The notes under the pieces: model-generated
Told to the model about the DNA's origin: nothing
Databases searched by the model: none
Seen by the model: the letters and a program-made list of their open reading frames with translations, nothing else
Shown here: in pieces, positions 14,384 through 23,146 of the stretch
How the letters are laid out: the number at the start of each line of letters is the position of its first letter
Numbering within the stretch: position 1 is the first letter of the stretch
Translations under genes and position numbers: made by a program
Assembly: GCA_905215155.1 (NCBI GenBank)
Contig: CAJMPJ010000039.1
Span: forward strand, 1-32,709
DNA: 32,709 bases
Direction: 5' to 3'
Source: an uncultured bacterium
Lineage (GTDB): Bacteria > Bacillota > Clostridia > Lachnospirales > Lachnospiraceae

Positions 14384-16750
14384 ATGATCCAAGTGGTAAA
14401 AAGAGATGGAGAGAATGCGGAATTCAGCCTGAATAAGATCTCCGAGGCGATTAAAAAGGCATTAAAAGCGACCCAAAAAGAGTTTAATGAGGAAATCCTT
14501 GAATTATTATCTCTTCGGGTAACGTCTGATTTTCAGAAAAAGATGACAGGGGGGGCAATCTCGGTGGAAGACATCCAGGACAGCGTAGAGCACGTTCTGG
14601 AACAGGCAGGCTACACGGATGTAGCAAAGGCTTACATATTGTACCGGAAGCAGAGAGAAAAAATACGGAATATGAAAAACACCATCCTGGACTACAAGGA
14701 TGTGGTGAACAGCTATGTGAAGGTGGAAGACTGGCGTGTGAAGGAAAATTCCACTGTCACCTATTCCGTAGGCGGGCTGATTCTCAGCAATTCCGGAGCA
14801 GTGACTGCAAATTACTGGCTTTCAGAGATCTATGACCAGGAGATCGCAGCCGCCCATAGAAATGCAGATTTGCACATCCATGATCTGTCCATGCTGACCG
14901 GATATTGTGCCGGCTGGTCATTAAAACAGCTGCTTTTGGAAGGACTTGGCGGAATACCGGGTAAGATTACCTCTTCACCTGCAAGACATTTATCTGTGCT
15001 CTGCAACCAGATGGTTAATTTTCTCGGAATCATGCAGAACGAATGGGCGGGTGCCCAGGCTTTTTCCTCCTTTGATACATATCTTGCACCGTTTGTAAAG
15101 GCGGACAACTTATCCTATGAAGAAGTGAAGAAGTGCATCGAGACCTTTATTTTTGGTGTGAATACGCCAAGCCGCTGGGGAACACAGGCTCCCTTTTCCA
15201 ATATCACCCTTGACTGGACCGTTCCTTCTGATATGGCAGAGTTAAATGCCATTGTAGGCGGAAAAGAGATGGACTTTAAATATAAAGACTGCAAAAAAGA
15301 AATGGATATGGTTAATAAGGCATTTATTGAGACCATGATCGAAGGCGATGCCAATGGACGTGGATTCCAATATCCCATTCCCACCTACTCCATAACAAAG
15401 GATTTTGACTGGTCCGATACAGAAAATAACCGGCTTCTTTTTGAAATGACCTCTAAATACGGAACCCCTTATTTTTCAAACTATATCAACAGCGATATGG
15501 AACCAAGTGATGTAAGAAGCATGTGCTGCCGTTTAAGGCTTGATCTTCGGGAATTAAGAAGAAAGACCGGCGGATTCTTCGGCTCCGGGGAAAGCACCGG
15601 CTCCGTAGGCGTTGTGACCATCAATATGCCGAGGATCGCCTATCTTGCCAAAGATGAAGCTGATTTTTACAGCCGTTTGGATCATATGATGGATATTTCC
15701 GCAAGATCTTTAAAGGTTAAGCGGGAGGTTATCACAAAATTATTGAATCAGGGATTGTATCCCTATACGAAACGGTACCTTGGTACCTTTGAAAATCATT
15801 TTTCCACCATTGGACTCATTGGAATGAATGAAGCCGGACTGAATGCAAGATGGTTGAATGAGGATCTATCCAGTGCAAGGACCCAGAAGTTTACAAAGGA
15901 TGTGCTCAATCACATGCGGGAAAGACTTTCGGACTATCAGGAACAGTACGGGGATCTTTACAACCTGGAAGCCACTCCCGCAGAATCCACGGCCTACCGT
16001 CTGGCAAAGCATGATAAGGAACGCTATCCGGGAATTAAAACTGCAGGCAAGGAAGGGGATTCTCCTTATTACACCAACAGTTCCCATCTCCCTGTGGATT
16101 ACACCGCGGATATTTTTGATGCCCTGGATATCCAGGATGAGCTGCAGACGCTTTATACTTCAGGAACCGTATTTCATGCATTTCTTGGTGAAAAGCTCCC
16201 GGACTGGGCTGCCGCAGCCAAGCTTGTGAAAACCATTGCGGAGCATTATAAACTGCCTTACTACACCCTGTCTCCAACCTATTCCATCTGCTCGGAGCAT
16301 GGCTATCTGGCAGGGGAGCACAGCACGTGCCCTGTCTGCGGAAAAGGGGCGGAGGTATACAGCCGGATCACCGGATACTACCGGCCGGTACAGAACTGGA
16401 ATGAAGGGAAGACCCAGGAATATAAAAACAGGACCATGTATGATTTTACCAGTTCTGTTTTAAAAAAGAAAGAATCCATGGACCAGCCGGAAAAGGCTTC
16501 CGTTAAAAAGACAGAGATTCCTGCCGGAGCCTATCTCTTTACCACCAAGACATGTCCCAACTGCCGCACTGCAAAGGAATTTTTGCAGCATGTGAATTAT
16601 GAGACCATAGATGCGGAGGAGAATAAAGAACTGGCGGAAACGCTTGGAATCATGCAGGCACCGACTCTTGTGGTCGTAAAGAATGGTCTGATCCAAAAAA
16701 TTACCAATGCTTCCGACATCAGAAGATATGCGGAACGTGCAGGCTCATAA
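14384..16750 (+). CDS. nrdD: Anaerobic ribonucleoside-triphosphate reductase (class III) with fused C-terminal redoxin domain
   Basis: NrdD reduces ribonucleoside triphosphates to deoxynucleotides with a glycyl radical, under anaerobic conditions. The 788-residue protein has an N-terminal ATP-cone (MIQVVKRDGENAEF, residues 1 to about 90), the catalytic ten-stranded barrel with active-site cysteine regions YCAGWSL and SMCCRLRL and the loop VTINMPRI, a zinc-type cluster of cysteines (CSEHGY, CPVCGK), and the glycyl radical loop RITGYY with Gly664. Unusually, after about residue 705 there is a thioredoxin/glutaredoxin-like domain with TCPNCRTAKEFL (Cys724, Cys727) and the cis-Pro segment QAPTLVVVKNG. 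This could supply electrons to the reductase. The ATG at 14384 follows AAAGGAAAGGAG; earlier in-frame starts are upstream of the promoter's start point. The activase gene nrdG is not adjacent. Confidence 0.95.
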   Translation: MIQVVKRDGENAEFSLNKISEAIKKALKATQKEFNEEILELLSLRVTSDFQKKMTGGAISVEDIQDSVEHVLEQAGYTDVAKAYILYRKQREKIRNMKNTILDYKDVVNSYVKVEDWRVKENSTVTYSVGGLILSNSGAVTANYWLSEIYDQEIAAAHRNADLHIHDLSMLTGYCAGWSLKQLLLEGLGGIPGKITSSPARHLSVLCNQMVNFLGIMQNEWAGAQAFSSFDTYLAPFVKADNLSYEEVKKCIETFIFGVNTPSRWGTQAPFSNITLDWTVPSDMAELNAIVGGKEMDFKYKDCKKEMDMVNKAFIETMIEGDANGRGFQYPIPTYSITKDFDWSDTENNRLLFEMTSKYGTPYFSNYINSDMEPSDVRSMCCRLRLDLRELRRKTGGFFGSGESTGSVGVVTINMPRIAYLAKDEADFYSRLDHMMDISARSLKVKREVITKLLNQGLYPYTKRYLGTFENHFSTIGLIGMNEAGLNARWLNEDLSSARTQKFTKDVLNHMRERLSDYQEQYGDLYNLEATPAESTAYRLAKHDKERYPGIKTAGKEGDSPYYTNSSHLPVDYTADIFDALDIQDELQTLYTSGTVFHAFLGEKLPDWAAAAKLVKTIAEHYKLPYYTLSPTYSICSEHGYLAGEHSTCPVCGKGAEVYSRITGYYRPVQNWNEGKTQEYKNRTMYDFTSSVLKKKESMDQPEKASVKKTEIPAGAYLFTTKTCPNCRTAKEFLQHVNYETIDAEENKELAETLGIMQAPTLVVVKNGLIQKITNASDIRRYAERAGS

Positions 16751-16834
16751 AATATCGTTAAATGAGATCCGCAGGTTCTGTGATTTAAGCTGTTAAAAAA
16801 TCTGCCCTGGCAGTAAAAAGTGACAGATGGTTAT

Positions 16835-16875
16835 AAAAAAAGATTCCGCAGCCGAAAGGTACGGAATCTTTTTTT
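16835..16875. terminator. Bidirectional terminator between nrdD and the Rrf2 gene
   Basis: An 8-bp stem AGATTCCG (16841-16848) with CGGAATCT (16862-16869) is flanked by an A-run on the left and a T-run on the right, around a 13-base loop. It serves both convergent genes. Confidence 0.9.
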
Positions 16876-16883
16876 ATGGGTGC

Positions 16884-17324
16884 TTATATTTCATAATGGT
16901 GGTATTCTCCATCCAGTCGTTTCTGTTCTTCCACCAAATCGGCAAGCGTAATGTTGTCGATGACACCGGAGATGGCCTGATCCAGCTTTTTCCATACCAT
17001 AAGACTTGCACAGATATCCGCACGATGACAATGGTTCACCTCATCCTCCATGCAGGCTACCGGGACAAGACTGCCCTCTGCAAGACGCAGAATCATGCCT
17101 ACGGTATACTCAGAAGGATCTTTGGTAAGGAAATAACCGCCTTTTGCGCCCCTGCGGCTTTTCACATAACCGGCTCTGCTCAGGACCGTAACGATCTGTT
17201 CCAAATATTTGTCTGATATCTCCTGGCGCTCCGCCACCTGATTGATCTTGGTGCATTCGTTCGGATGAAGTGCAAATTCAAGCATCATCCGAAGCGCGTA
17301 GCGTCCTCTGGTAGAAAATGTCAT
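16884..17324 (-). CDS. Rrf2 family regulator, IscR-like
   Basis: This 146-residue transcription factor has the Rrf2 winged helix: MTFSTRGRYALRMMLEFAL at the N-terminus, EISDKYLEQIVTVLSRAGYV as recognition region, and the wing SRRGAKGGYFL. Three cysteines at about residues 91, 99 and 105 (VACMEDEVNHCHRADIC) occupy the place of the [2Fe-2S] ligands of IscR, so it probably senses Fe-S status or oxidants; the spacing (7 and 5 intervening residues) is close to but not the same as E. coli IscR as I recall it. CymR-type cysteine regulators lack this cluster. No isc/suf genes are present downstream, where nrdD ends convergently; it appears monocistronic. Its start has AAGGAG 11 bases upstream. Confidence 0.88.
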   Translation of the reverse strand: MTFSTRGRYALRMMLEFALHPNECTKINQVAERQEISDKYLEQIVTVLSRAGYVKSRRGAKGGYFLTKDPSEYTVGMILRLAEGSLVPVACMEDEVNHCHRADICASLMVWKKLDQAISGVIDNITLADLVEEQKRLDGEYHHYEI

Positions 17325-17357
17325 TGCTTAAAAGTCTCCTTCCCGATTAATCTTATA

Positions 17358-17366
17358 TACTTAGTA
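17358..17366. promoter_or_regulatory. Short palindrome upstream of the Rrf2 gene, possible operator
   Basis: TACTTAGTA is a perfect short palindrome about 34 bases before the Rrf2 start, next to a TATATA that might be its -10 element. Rrf2 proteins often repress their own genes, so autoregulation is possible. Evidence is weak. Confidence 0.25.
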
Positions 17367-17423
17367 GGATATTAAAATATTTTACACGAAACACTTTAAA
17401 AAGTAAACCTCAAATTCTCCGGC

Positions 17424-17452
17424 TTCCCAATTTGGAAAAATGGATGTATACT
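17424..17452 (+). promoter_or_regulatory. Candidate promoter for the MATE-nadE unit
   Basis: TATACT (17447-17452) with a poor TTCCCA -35 (17424-17429) 17 bases upstream lies 40 bases before the MATE start. Confidence 0.4.
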
Positions 17453-17492
17453 AATACACATTGGGAGGATGGAAAAAGTAGGAGGATTATTT

Positions 17493-18872
17493 GTGAGTAA
17501 CAAACATAAATCAAACCAGGTAATCATGACGGAAGGTGTGATTTGGAAACAGCTTCTCATTTTTTCCATGCCGCTGCTCATTGGGAACTTGTTTCAACAG
17601 CTTTATAATACTGCAGATTCTATCGTAGTAGGAAATTTTGTGGGAAGTGATGCTCTGGCTGCCGTAGGTTCAAGCAATTCCCTGATTAACTTAATCATTG
17701 GCATGTCCATGGGAATCGGCACAGGTGCGGGTGTTATCATTTCCCAGTATTACGGGGCAAAGGATGAGGAAAAGCTTCACTGGGCTGTTCATACCTCCAT
17801 TGCCTTAAGTCTTGTGGGCGGCATTCTTTTAACGGTTATTGGAGTCATTTTGTCCCCCCTTCTTTTGATCTGGATGGGGACGCCGGAGGAGGTTTTGCCC
17901 AGCTCTGTTTCTTTTTTAAGAATCTATTTTTTAGGGTCTGTCTTTAATCTGGTCTATAACATGGGGGCAGGCATTTTAAGAGCGGTGGGAGATTCCAAAA
18001 GGCCTCTGTACTATCTGTGCGTTTCTTCTATTGTAAATATTGGATTGGATATTGTATTTGTAGTAGGGTTTGGTATGGGAACAGCAGGAGCCGGGTATGC
18101 AACGGTGGCAGCACAGGCGGTATCCTCCGTTTTGATTATGACAGCCCTTATTAAGACCCGGGAAAATTACCGTCTCATACCTTCAAAGATCCGCATCGAC
18201 AAACGGATGATGATGAGAATCTTAAAGCTGGGAATCCCAAGCGGCATCCAGCAGTCCATCATTTCCCTGTCCAATGTTATTGTACAAGCCAATGTAAACG
18301 GCTACGGACCTGCCGCAATGGCAGGATTTGGTGCATACAGTAAGATTGATGGGTTTGCCATGCTGCCTCTGCAAAGCTTCTGTCTTGCGGCTACCACATT
18401 TACCGGCCAGAACATCGGTGCAGGCAAGTGGAAGCGGGTAAAGCAGGGCATGGTACAGGGGATCGTCATCAGCATGATCTATACGGCACTGATCTCTGTG
18501 ATTTTATTTTTGGATGCGGAACGGATTCTTGGAATCTTTTCTCCGGATAAAGATGTAATCTCGTTTGGAAGAAAGACCATGCTCATACTGCTGCCGTTTT
18601 ATTGGACCTTAGCCATCCATCAGATTTTAATGGGAAGCATCCGCGGCAGCGGAAGGACCGTGGTTTCCATGCTGATTGGTGTGGGGAATATGTGTATTCT
18701 GCGTATGATATACATCAATCTGCTGGTGCCATTTTTCCCCAGTTTTGAAGCGGTATTGTGGTGTTATCCTATCACATGGATAACAACAACGGTCATGGAT
18801 TCAATCTACTCGTTAAAAGCAAAATGGATACCGGAAGGTATTGAAAAACAGATAGGAGATGAAACAGGATGA
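17493..18872 (+). CDS. MATE family efflux transporter
   Basis: This is a 459-residue membrane protein with about 12 hydrophobic segments in two homologous halves, as in MATE (DinF/NorM-type) cation-coupled drug exporters. Typical features are the first-helix region IFSMPLLIGNLFQQLYNTADSIVVG and the conserved SQYYGAKDEEKLH loop; in the second half, TFTGQNIGAGKWKRVKQG mirrors it. The GTG at 17493 was chosen since AGGAGG lies 7 bases upstream; an ATG eight codons earlier has no room for a ribosome site. It overlaps nadE by 4 bases (ATGA), so the two are coupled. Substrates cannot be predicted. Confidence 0.92.
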   Translation: MSNKHKSNQVIMTEGVIWKQLLIFSMPLLIGNLFQQLYNTADSIVVGNFVGSDALAAVGSSNSLINLIIGMSMGIGTGAGVIISQYYGAKDEEKLHWAVHTSIALSLVGGILLTVIGVILSPLLLIWMGTPEEVLPSSVSFLRIYFLGSVFNLVYNMGAGILRAVGDSKRPLYYLCVSSIVNIGLDIVFVVGFGMGTAGAGYATVAAQAVSSVLIMTALIKTRENYRLIPSKIRIDKRMMMRILKLGIPSGIQQSIISLSNVIVQANVNGYGPAAMAGFGAYSKIDGFAMLPLQSFCLAATTFTGQNIGAGKWKRVKQGMVQGIVISMIYTALISVILFLDAERILGIFSPDKDVISFGRKTMLILLPFYWTLAIHQILMGSIRGSGRTVVSMLIGVGNMCILRMIYINLLVPFFPSFEAVLWCYPITWITTTVMDSIYSLKAKWIPEGIEKQIGDETG

Positions 18873-20779
18873 AGCATGGATATATCCGGGTTGCAGCAGC
18901 AACCCCTGATGTGAAAGTGGCAGATCCGGAATTTAACCGAAAGAGGATCTGTGAACAGCTGGAAGAAGGAATAAAAAATCATGTAAAAATAATGGTGTTT
19001 CCGGAGCTGTGTCTTACCGCCTATACCTGCGGGGACCTATTTGGACAGGACGCCCTGCTGGCTAAGGCAAAGGAAGAGCTGAAACAGATTTTAAATGTCA
19101 CCGAGGGCCATGATCTCCTTGCCTTTATCGGCATGCCATGGGAGAATCATGGAAAACTGTATAATACGGCGGTAGCGGTCCAGGATGGCAGAGTCCTTGG
19201 AATTGTCCCGAAGACCAATCTGCCCAATTATTCGGAGTTTTACGAGCTGCGTTATTTCCAGCCGGGTAATGAACTGCCTGTGACCGTAAAATGGGAGGGC
19301 ATAGAGATTCCCATGGGCACCAACCTTTTGTTTGCCTGTGAGGAAATTCCGCAGCTTATGATCGCCGCAGAAGTTTGTGAGGATGCATGGGTACCCAATC
19401 CGCCATCCATCCGCCATGTGCTGGCCGGCGCGACGGTAATCGCCAACTGCTCTGCCAGTGACGAGACGACAGGCAAGGATATCTACCGCAGAAGCCTGAT
19501 CTCCGGACATTCCGCCAGTCTTGTATGCGGATATATCTATGCCAATGCAGGAGAAGGGGAGTCAACCCAGGACCTGGTTTTCGGAGGGCAGAACCTTATT
19601 TGCGAAAATGGGACACTCCTTGCGGAATCCAGGCGATTTGGCAATAAAACGGTGTATGGAGATATGGACCTGGAACGCCTCAATCATGAAAGACGCCGGA
19701 TGAGCACCTTTCCGGCTGCGGACAGGAGGGATTACAGGGTGGTTCCTTTTCACATGAAAAAGGAAGAACTGGAACTGAAACGCTACATTGATCCAAGACC
19801 ATTTGTGCCGGATGATGAAGCGGAGCGGAGCAGAAGATGTGAGGAGATTCTGTCCATACAGGCCATGGGGCTGAAAAAAAGGCTTTCCCATACAGGCTGT
19901 AAGCATGTGGTGATCGGCATCTCCGGCGGTCTGGATTCCACATTGGCTCTTCTTGTAACCGCTAGAGCGTTTGATATGTTAGAAATCCCAAGAAATCAAA
20001 TCCATGCAGTGACCATGCCCTGTTTTGGAACTACAGACAGAACCTACCAAAATGCCTGTCTGCTGACCAAAAAGCTGAATGCCGAACTGCTTGAGGTGAA
20101 TATAAAGGAAGCCGTCAGTCTTCACTTCAGGGATATCGGACAGGATCCGGAGGTCCATGATGTGACGTATGAAAATTCCCAGGCAAGGGAACGTACCCAG
20201 ATTCTTATGGATCTGGCAAACCGTCTGAACGGACTGGTTGTAGGAACCGGGGATATGTCGGAGCTGGCCCTTGGATGGGCTACTTATAACGGAGACCATA
20301 TGTCCATGTACGGGGTCAATTCCTCCGTTCCAAAAACTCTGGTGCGTCATCTGGTCCGGTATTACGCGGACACCTGCGGGGAGGAGGAGTTAAGAGATGT
20401 GCTTATGGATGTGTTGGATACTCCCGTAAGCCCGGAACTTCTGCCGCCCAGGGACGGAAAGATTGCCCAGAAGACCGAGGATTTAGTAGGTCCCTATGAG
20501 CTTCACGATTTCTTCCTCTATCAGATTTTGAGATTTGGATACCACCCGGAAAAGATATACCGGATGGCGGTTTCTGCATTTGGGGATGGATATGAAAAAG
20601 AAACGATTTTAAAATGGCTGAAGGTATTTTACCGCAGGTTTTTCAGTCAGCAGTTTAAACGTTCCTGCATGCCTGACGGGCCGAAAGTGGGTTCCGTTGC
20701 CGTATCCCCCAGGGGAGATCTGCGTATGCCCAGTGATGCGGTAAGCCGTTTGTGGCTGGAAGAACTGGATAATTTATAG
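18869..20779 (+). CDS. nadE: Glutamine-dependent NAD(+) synthetase
   Basis: NadE makes NAD from nicotinic acid adenine dinucleotide and ATP, here with glutamine as ammonia source. The 636-residue protein has two domains. The N-terminal nitrilase-fold glutaminase has the triad Glu46 (FPELCLTAY), Lys115 (VPKTNLPNY) and Cys170 (AAEVCEDAW). The C-terminal synthetase has the PP-loop SGGLDST at 352-358 and the family segment VGTGDMSELALGW. Length and order fit the long bacterial form. Its ATG overlaps the MATE stop by 4 bases. The RNA methyltransferase gene follows after 13 bases, so the three genes are probably co-transcribed although functionally unrelated. Confidence 0.97.
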   Translation: MKHGYIRVAAATPDVKVADPEFNRKRICEQLEEGIKNHVKIMVFPELCLTAYTCGDLFGQDALLAKAKEELKQILNVTEGHDLLAFIGMPWENHGKLYNTAVAVQDGRVLGIVPKTNLPNYSEFYELRYFQPGNELPVTVKWEGIEIPMGTNLLFACEEIPQLMIAAEVCEDAWVPNPPSIRHVLAGATVIANCSASDETTGKDIYRRSLISGHSASLVCGYIYANAGEGESTQDLVFGGQNLICENGTLLAESRRFGNKTVYGDMDLERLNHERRRMSTFPAADRRDYRVVPFHMKKEELELKRYIDPRPFVPDDEAERSRRCEEILSIQAMGLKKRLSHTGCKHVVIGISGGLDSTLALLVTARAFDMLEIPRNQIHAVTMPCFGTTDRTYQNACLLTKKLNAELLEVNIKEAVSLHFRDIGQDPEVHDVTYENSQARERTQILMDLANRLNGLVVGTGDMSELALGWATYNGDHMSMYGVNSSVPKTLVRHLVRYYADTCGEEELRDVLMDVLDTPVSPELLPPRDGKIAQKTEDLVGPYELHDFFLYQILRFGYHPEKIYRMAVSAFGDGYEKETILKWLKVFYRRFFSQQFKRSCMPDGPKVGSVAVSPRGDLRMPSDAVSRLWLEELDNL

Positions 20780-20792
20780 AAAGAGGTACATT

Positions 20793-21572
20793 ATGATAAC
20801 CAGCAGTGCCAATGCAAAGGTCAAACAGGTGATGAGCCTGGCAAAGAAGTCCAAAGCCAGAAAGCTTAGCGGTCTTTTTGTTGCAGAAGGCTTACGGATG
20901 TTTAAGGAAATACCAAAAGACAGGATCGACAGTGTTTATGTCTCGGAAAGCTTTTTAAAGGATGAATCCCGTAAAAAGCTGGTGTCCGGTTTGGTGTATG
21001 AGACGGTGGCGGACGACGTTTTCAGCACAATGTCCGATACCCGGACACCACAGGGGATTTTAGCACTGGTCAGACAGTATGCTTACAAAATCGAAGATCT
21101 TCTGAGCCAAAAGAAACCTGCATTCCTCATGATCCTGGAAAATATTCAGGATCCGGGAAATCTTGGGACCATTCTCCGGGCGGGAGAGGGGGCTGGAATC
21201 ACCGGTGTCCTTATGGATGATACGACTGCAGATATTTACAATCCAAAGGTGATCCGTTCCACCATGGGCTCCATCTGCCGGGTTCCTTTTGTGTATACGG
21301 ATGATCTTTCCGCTGATTTAAAGTTATTAAAAGAAAAAGGTGTCACATTATATGCCGCCCATCTCGACGGCAGGAATAATTATGAAAAAGAGGATTATAC
21401 TGTTAATACAGGCTTTTTGATCGGAAATGAAGGAAATGGTCTGACCGATGAAACGGCTGCCCTGGCAGATGCTTTTGTAAAAATCCCCATGATGGGCAAG
21501 GTGGAGTCCCTAAATGCGGCGGTCGCAGCTTCTGTACTGATGTTTGAGACAGCAAGACAGCGCAGGCAATGA
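20793..21572 (+). CDS. SpoU/TrmH family RNA 2'-O-ribose methyltransferase
   Basis: SPOUT enzymes methylate ribose 2'-OH in tRNA or rRNA with S-adenosylmethionine. The 259-residue protein has an N-terminal L30e-like substrate-binding domain (residues 1-95, with FVAEGLRMFKE) and the knotted SpoU domain with its three motifs: ILENIQDPGNLGTILRAGEG, FLIGNEGNGLTDE, and IPMMGKVESLNAAVAASVLMFE. These knot motifs bind the cofactor and confirm an active member. It resembles the YsgA/RlmB group; the exact RNA target cannot be assigned. The start has GAAAGAGG upstream and lies 13 bases after nadE. No clear terminator was seen after it. Confidence 0.92.
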   Translation: MITSSANAKVKQVMSLAKKSKARKLSGLFVAEGLRMFKEIPKDRIDSVYVSESFLKDESRKKLVSGLVYETVADDVFSTMSDTRTPQGILALVRQYAYKIEDLLSQKKPAFLMILENIQDPGNLGTILRAGEGAGITGVLMDDTTADIYNPKVIRSTMGSICRVPFVYTDDLSADLKLLKEKGVTLYAAHLDGRNNYEKEDYTVNTGFLIGNEGNGLTDETAALADAFVKIPMMGKVESLNAAVAASVLMFETARQRRQ

Positions 21573-21610
21573 CCGTCAGAAAAACGTAAGGCTTTTCATA
21601 GTCAGAAATA

Positions 21611-21639
21611 TTGAGAAATATTCAAACATATAGTATGAT
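21611..21639 (+). promoter_or_regulatory. Candidate promoter for nfeD-SPFH
   Basis: TTGAGA (21611-21616), a 17-base spacer and TATGAT (21634-21639) lie about 50 bases before the NfeD start. Confidence 0.6.
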
Positions 21640-21688
21640 AGTATTACAAACAGATTTGCCGTATTCGGCAGGGAAGGGGAATGATAAG

Positions 21689-22129
21689 ATGGAAGCGATC
21701 TATTGGTTGATTGCCTTCGTGGTGCTTCTGGGAGTTGAAGCGCTTACCATGGCTCTTACCACCATCTGGTTTGCAGGGGGCGCACTGGTTGCATTTTTGC
21801 TGGCCTTGTTTGGCGTCAATGTACAGGTACAGCTGGTGTTTTTTGTAATAGTGTCCTTTATTCTTTTGTTTTTTACCAGACCAATTGCACTTCGATATGT
21901 GAATAAGAATACCGTAAAGACAAATTTAGACAGTCTGGTCGGCAGGCACGCAAAGGTTACAGTCGAGATCAATAATATGGAGGCAAAGGGTGCTGTATTG
22001 CTCAACGGACAGGAATGGACTGCAAGAGCATTTTCAGATGAAAAGATTTATCCGGCAGGCACTATGGTGGAAGTAAAAGAGATACGAGGTGTCAAGTTAA
22101 TTGTAAGTAAGGCAGAGGAGGAACTATAG
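21689..22129 (+). CDS. NfeD family membrane protein
   Basis: NfeD proteins pair with SPFH (stomatin/flotillin) proteins, as here. The 146-residue protein has two or three membrane segments (about residues 4-20, 25-42 and 46-63) followed by a soluble beta-rich OB-fold domain (LVGRHAKVTVEINN...GAVLLNGQEWTARAF...VKEIRGVKLIV), so it is the short NfeD type without the ClpP-like protease domain. I chose the ATG at 21689, since AAGGGGA is at a good distance and the upstream frame starts inside the -35 element. The SPFH gene begins one base after its stop. A structural or assembly role for the SPFH complex is likely. Confidence 0.88.
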   Translation: MEAIYWLIAFVVLLGVEALTMALTTIWFAGGALVAFLLALFGVNVQVQLVFFVIVSFILLFFTRPIALRYVNKNTVKTNLDSLVGRHAKVTVEINNMEAKGAVLLNGQEWTARAFSDEKIYPAGTMVEVKEIRGVKLIVSKAEEEL

Positions 22130-22130
22130 T

Positions 22131-23066
22131 ATGGGAGCAATTGGATTTACTGCAGTAATCATTATATTAATTATTATTTTGGCCCTTTTGGCATCGTGTA
22201 TCAGAATCGTGCCGCAGGCCCAGGCATTGGTTGTAGAACGTTTGGGAGCATTTTTGGAAACATGGTCCGTCGGTGTTCATATTAAGCTGCCCATCGTTGA
22301 CCGTGTGGCAAAGCGTGTGAATTTAAAGGAACAGGTAGCAGATTTTCCGCCACAGCCTGTTATTACGAAGGATAATGTTACCATGAGAATCGATACGGTA
22401 GTCTTTTTCCAGATTACAGATCCTAAGCTTTATGCATATGGAGTGGAAAATCCCATTATGGCGATTGAGAATTTAACCGCCACGACCCTTCGTAACATCA
22501 TCGGTGATCTGGAACTGGATCAGACCTTAACCTCCAGAGAGACCATCAATGCAAAGATGAGAGAGACCCTTGACATCGCCACGGACCCATGGGGAATCAA
22601 AGTAAACCGTGTGGAGCTTAAAAACATTATGCCTCCGGCCGCTATCCAGGATGCCATGGAGAAACAGATGAAGGCAGAGCGTGAACGTCGTGAGTCCATT
22701 TTAAGAGCAGAAGGTGAGAAGAAATCCACCGTTCTTGTGGCAGAGGGTCATAAAGAATCCGCCATTTTAGACGCTGAGGCTGAGAAGCAGGCCGCAATTC
22801 TTCGGGCGGAAGCTGAAAAGGAAAAGAAGATCCGAGAGGCTGAGGGTGAGGCTGAGGCGATCTTAAAGGTCCAGCAGGCGAAGGCAGATGGAATCCGTAT
22901 GATAAGAGAAGCTGGGGCGGATCAATCTGTTCTGGTATTAAAGAGCCTGGAAGCATTTGCGGCAGCTGCTGACGGTAAGGCGACGAAAATTATCATCCCA
23001 TCTGAAATCCAGGGATTGGCAGGATTGGTTTCTTCTATCACAGAAATTCCAAAAGATCCCCAGTAA
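22131..23066 (+). CDS. SPFH/stomatin-like membrane protein (QmcA/paraslipin type)
   Basis: This 311-residue protein has one N-terminal membrane helix (about residues 4-23), then an SPFH domain beginning RIVPQAQALVVERLGAF and containing DNVTMRIDTVVFFQITDP and ATTLRNIIGDLELDQTL. After it comes a long alanine- and glutamate-rich coiled coil (about 175-265) with repeated AEGEKKS/AEAEKQA/AEGEAEA units, the usual oligomerisation stalk. Members form large ring or cage oligomers at the membrane and influence proteolysis and membrane microdomains. AGGAGG occurs within the end of the nfeD coding region, so the genes are coupled. A strong terminator follows. Confidence 0.93.
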   Translation: MGAIGFTAVIIILIIILALLASCIRIVPQAQALVVERLGAFLETWSVGVHIKLPIVDRVAKRVNLKEQVADFPPQPVITKDNVTMRIDTVVFFQITDPKLYAYGVENPIMAIENLTATTLRNIIGDLELDQTLTSRETINAKMRETLDIATDPWGIKVNRVELKNIMPPAAIQDAMEKQMKAERERRESILRAEGEKKSTVLVAEGHKESAILDAEAEKQAAILRAEAEKEKKIREAEGEAEAILKVQQAKADGIRMIREAGADQSVLVLKSLEAFAAAADGKATKIIIPSEIQGLAGLVSSITEIPKDPQ

Positions 23067-23083
23067 TCAGAGTTTAAAGGTAT

Positions 23084-23117
23084 CGCAGCAGGAGGCAGAG
23101 TCTCTTGCTGCGTTTTT
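23084..23117 (+). terminator. Terminator after the SPFH gene
   Basis: An 11-bp stem (arm CGCAGCAGGAG at 23084-23094, partner 23102-23112, one G-U) with a 7-base loop is followed by five Ts. It separates the SPFH gene from the patatin gene, which lacks an evident promoter and may rely on readthrough. Confidence 0.85.
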
Positions 23118-23146
23118 CGGTCACTGGAAGGTTTTTAGGAGGTCTT

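Noticed and set aside
22600..22930. Repeat-like DNA in the SPFH gene as a possible tandem repeat array
   Set aside because: It encodes the Ala/Glu-rich coiled-coil stalk that is normal for the family.
23105..23146. Earlier start for the patatin gene
   Set aside because: It lies in the terminator hairpin of the SPFH gene and lacks a ribosome site; AGGAGG precedes the ATG at 23147.
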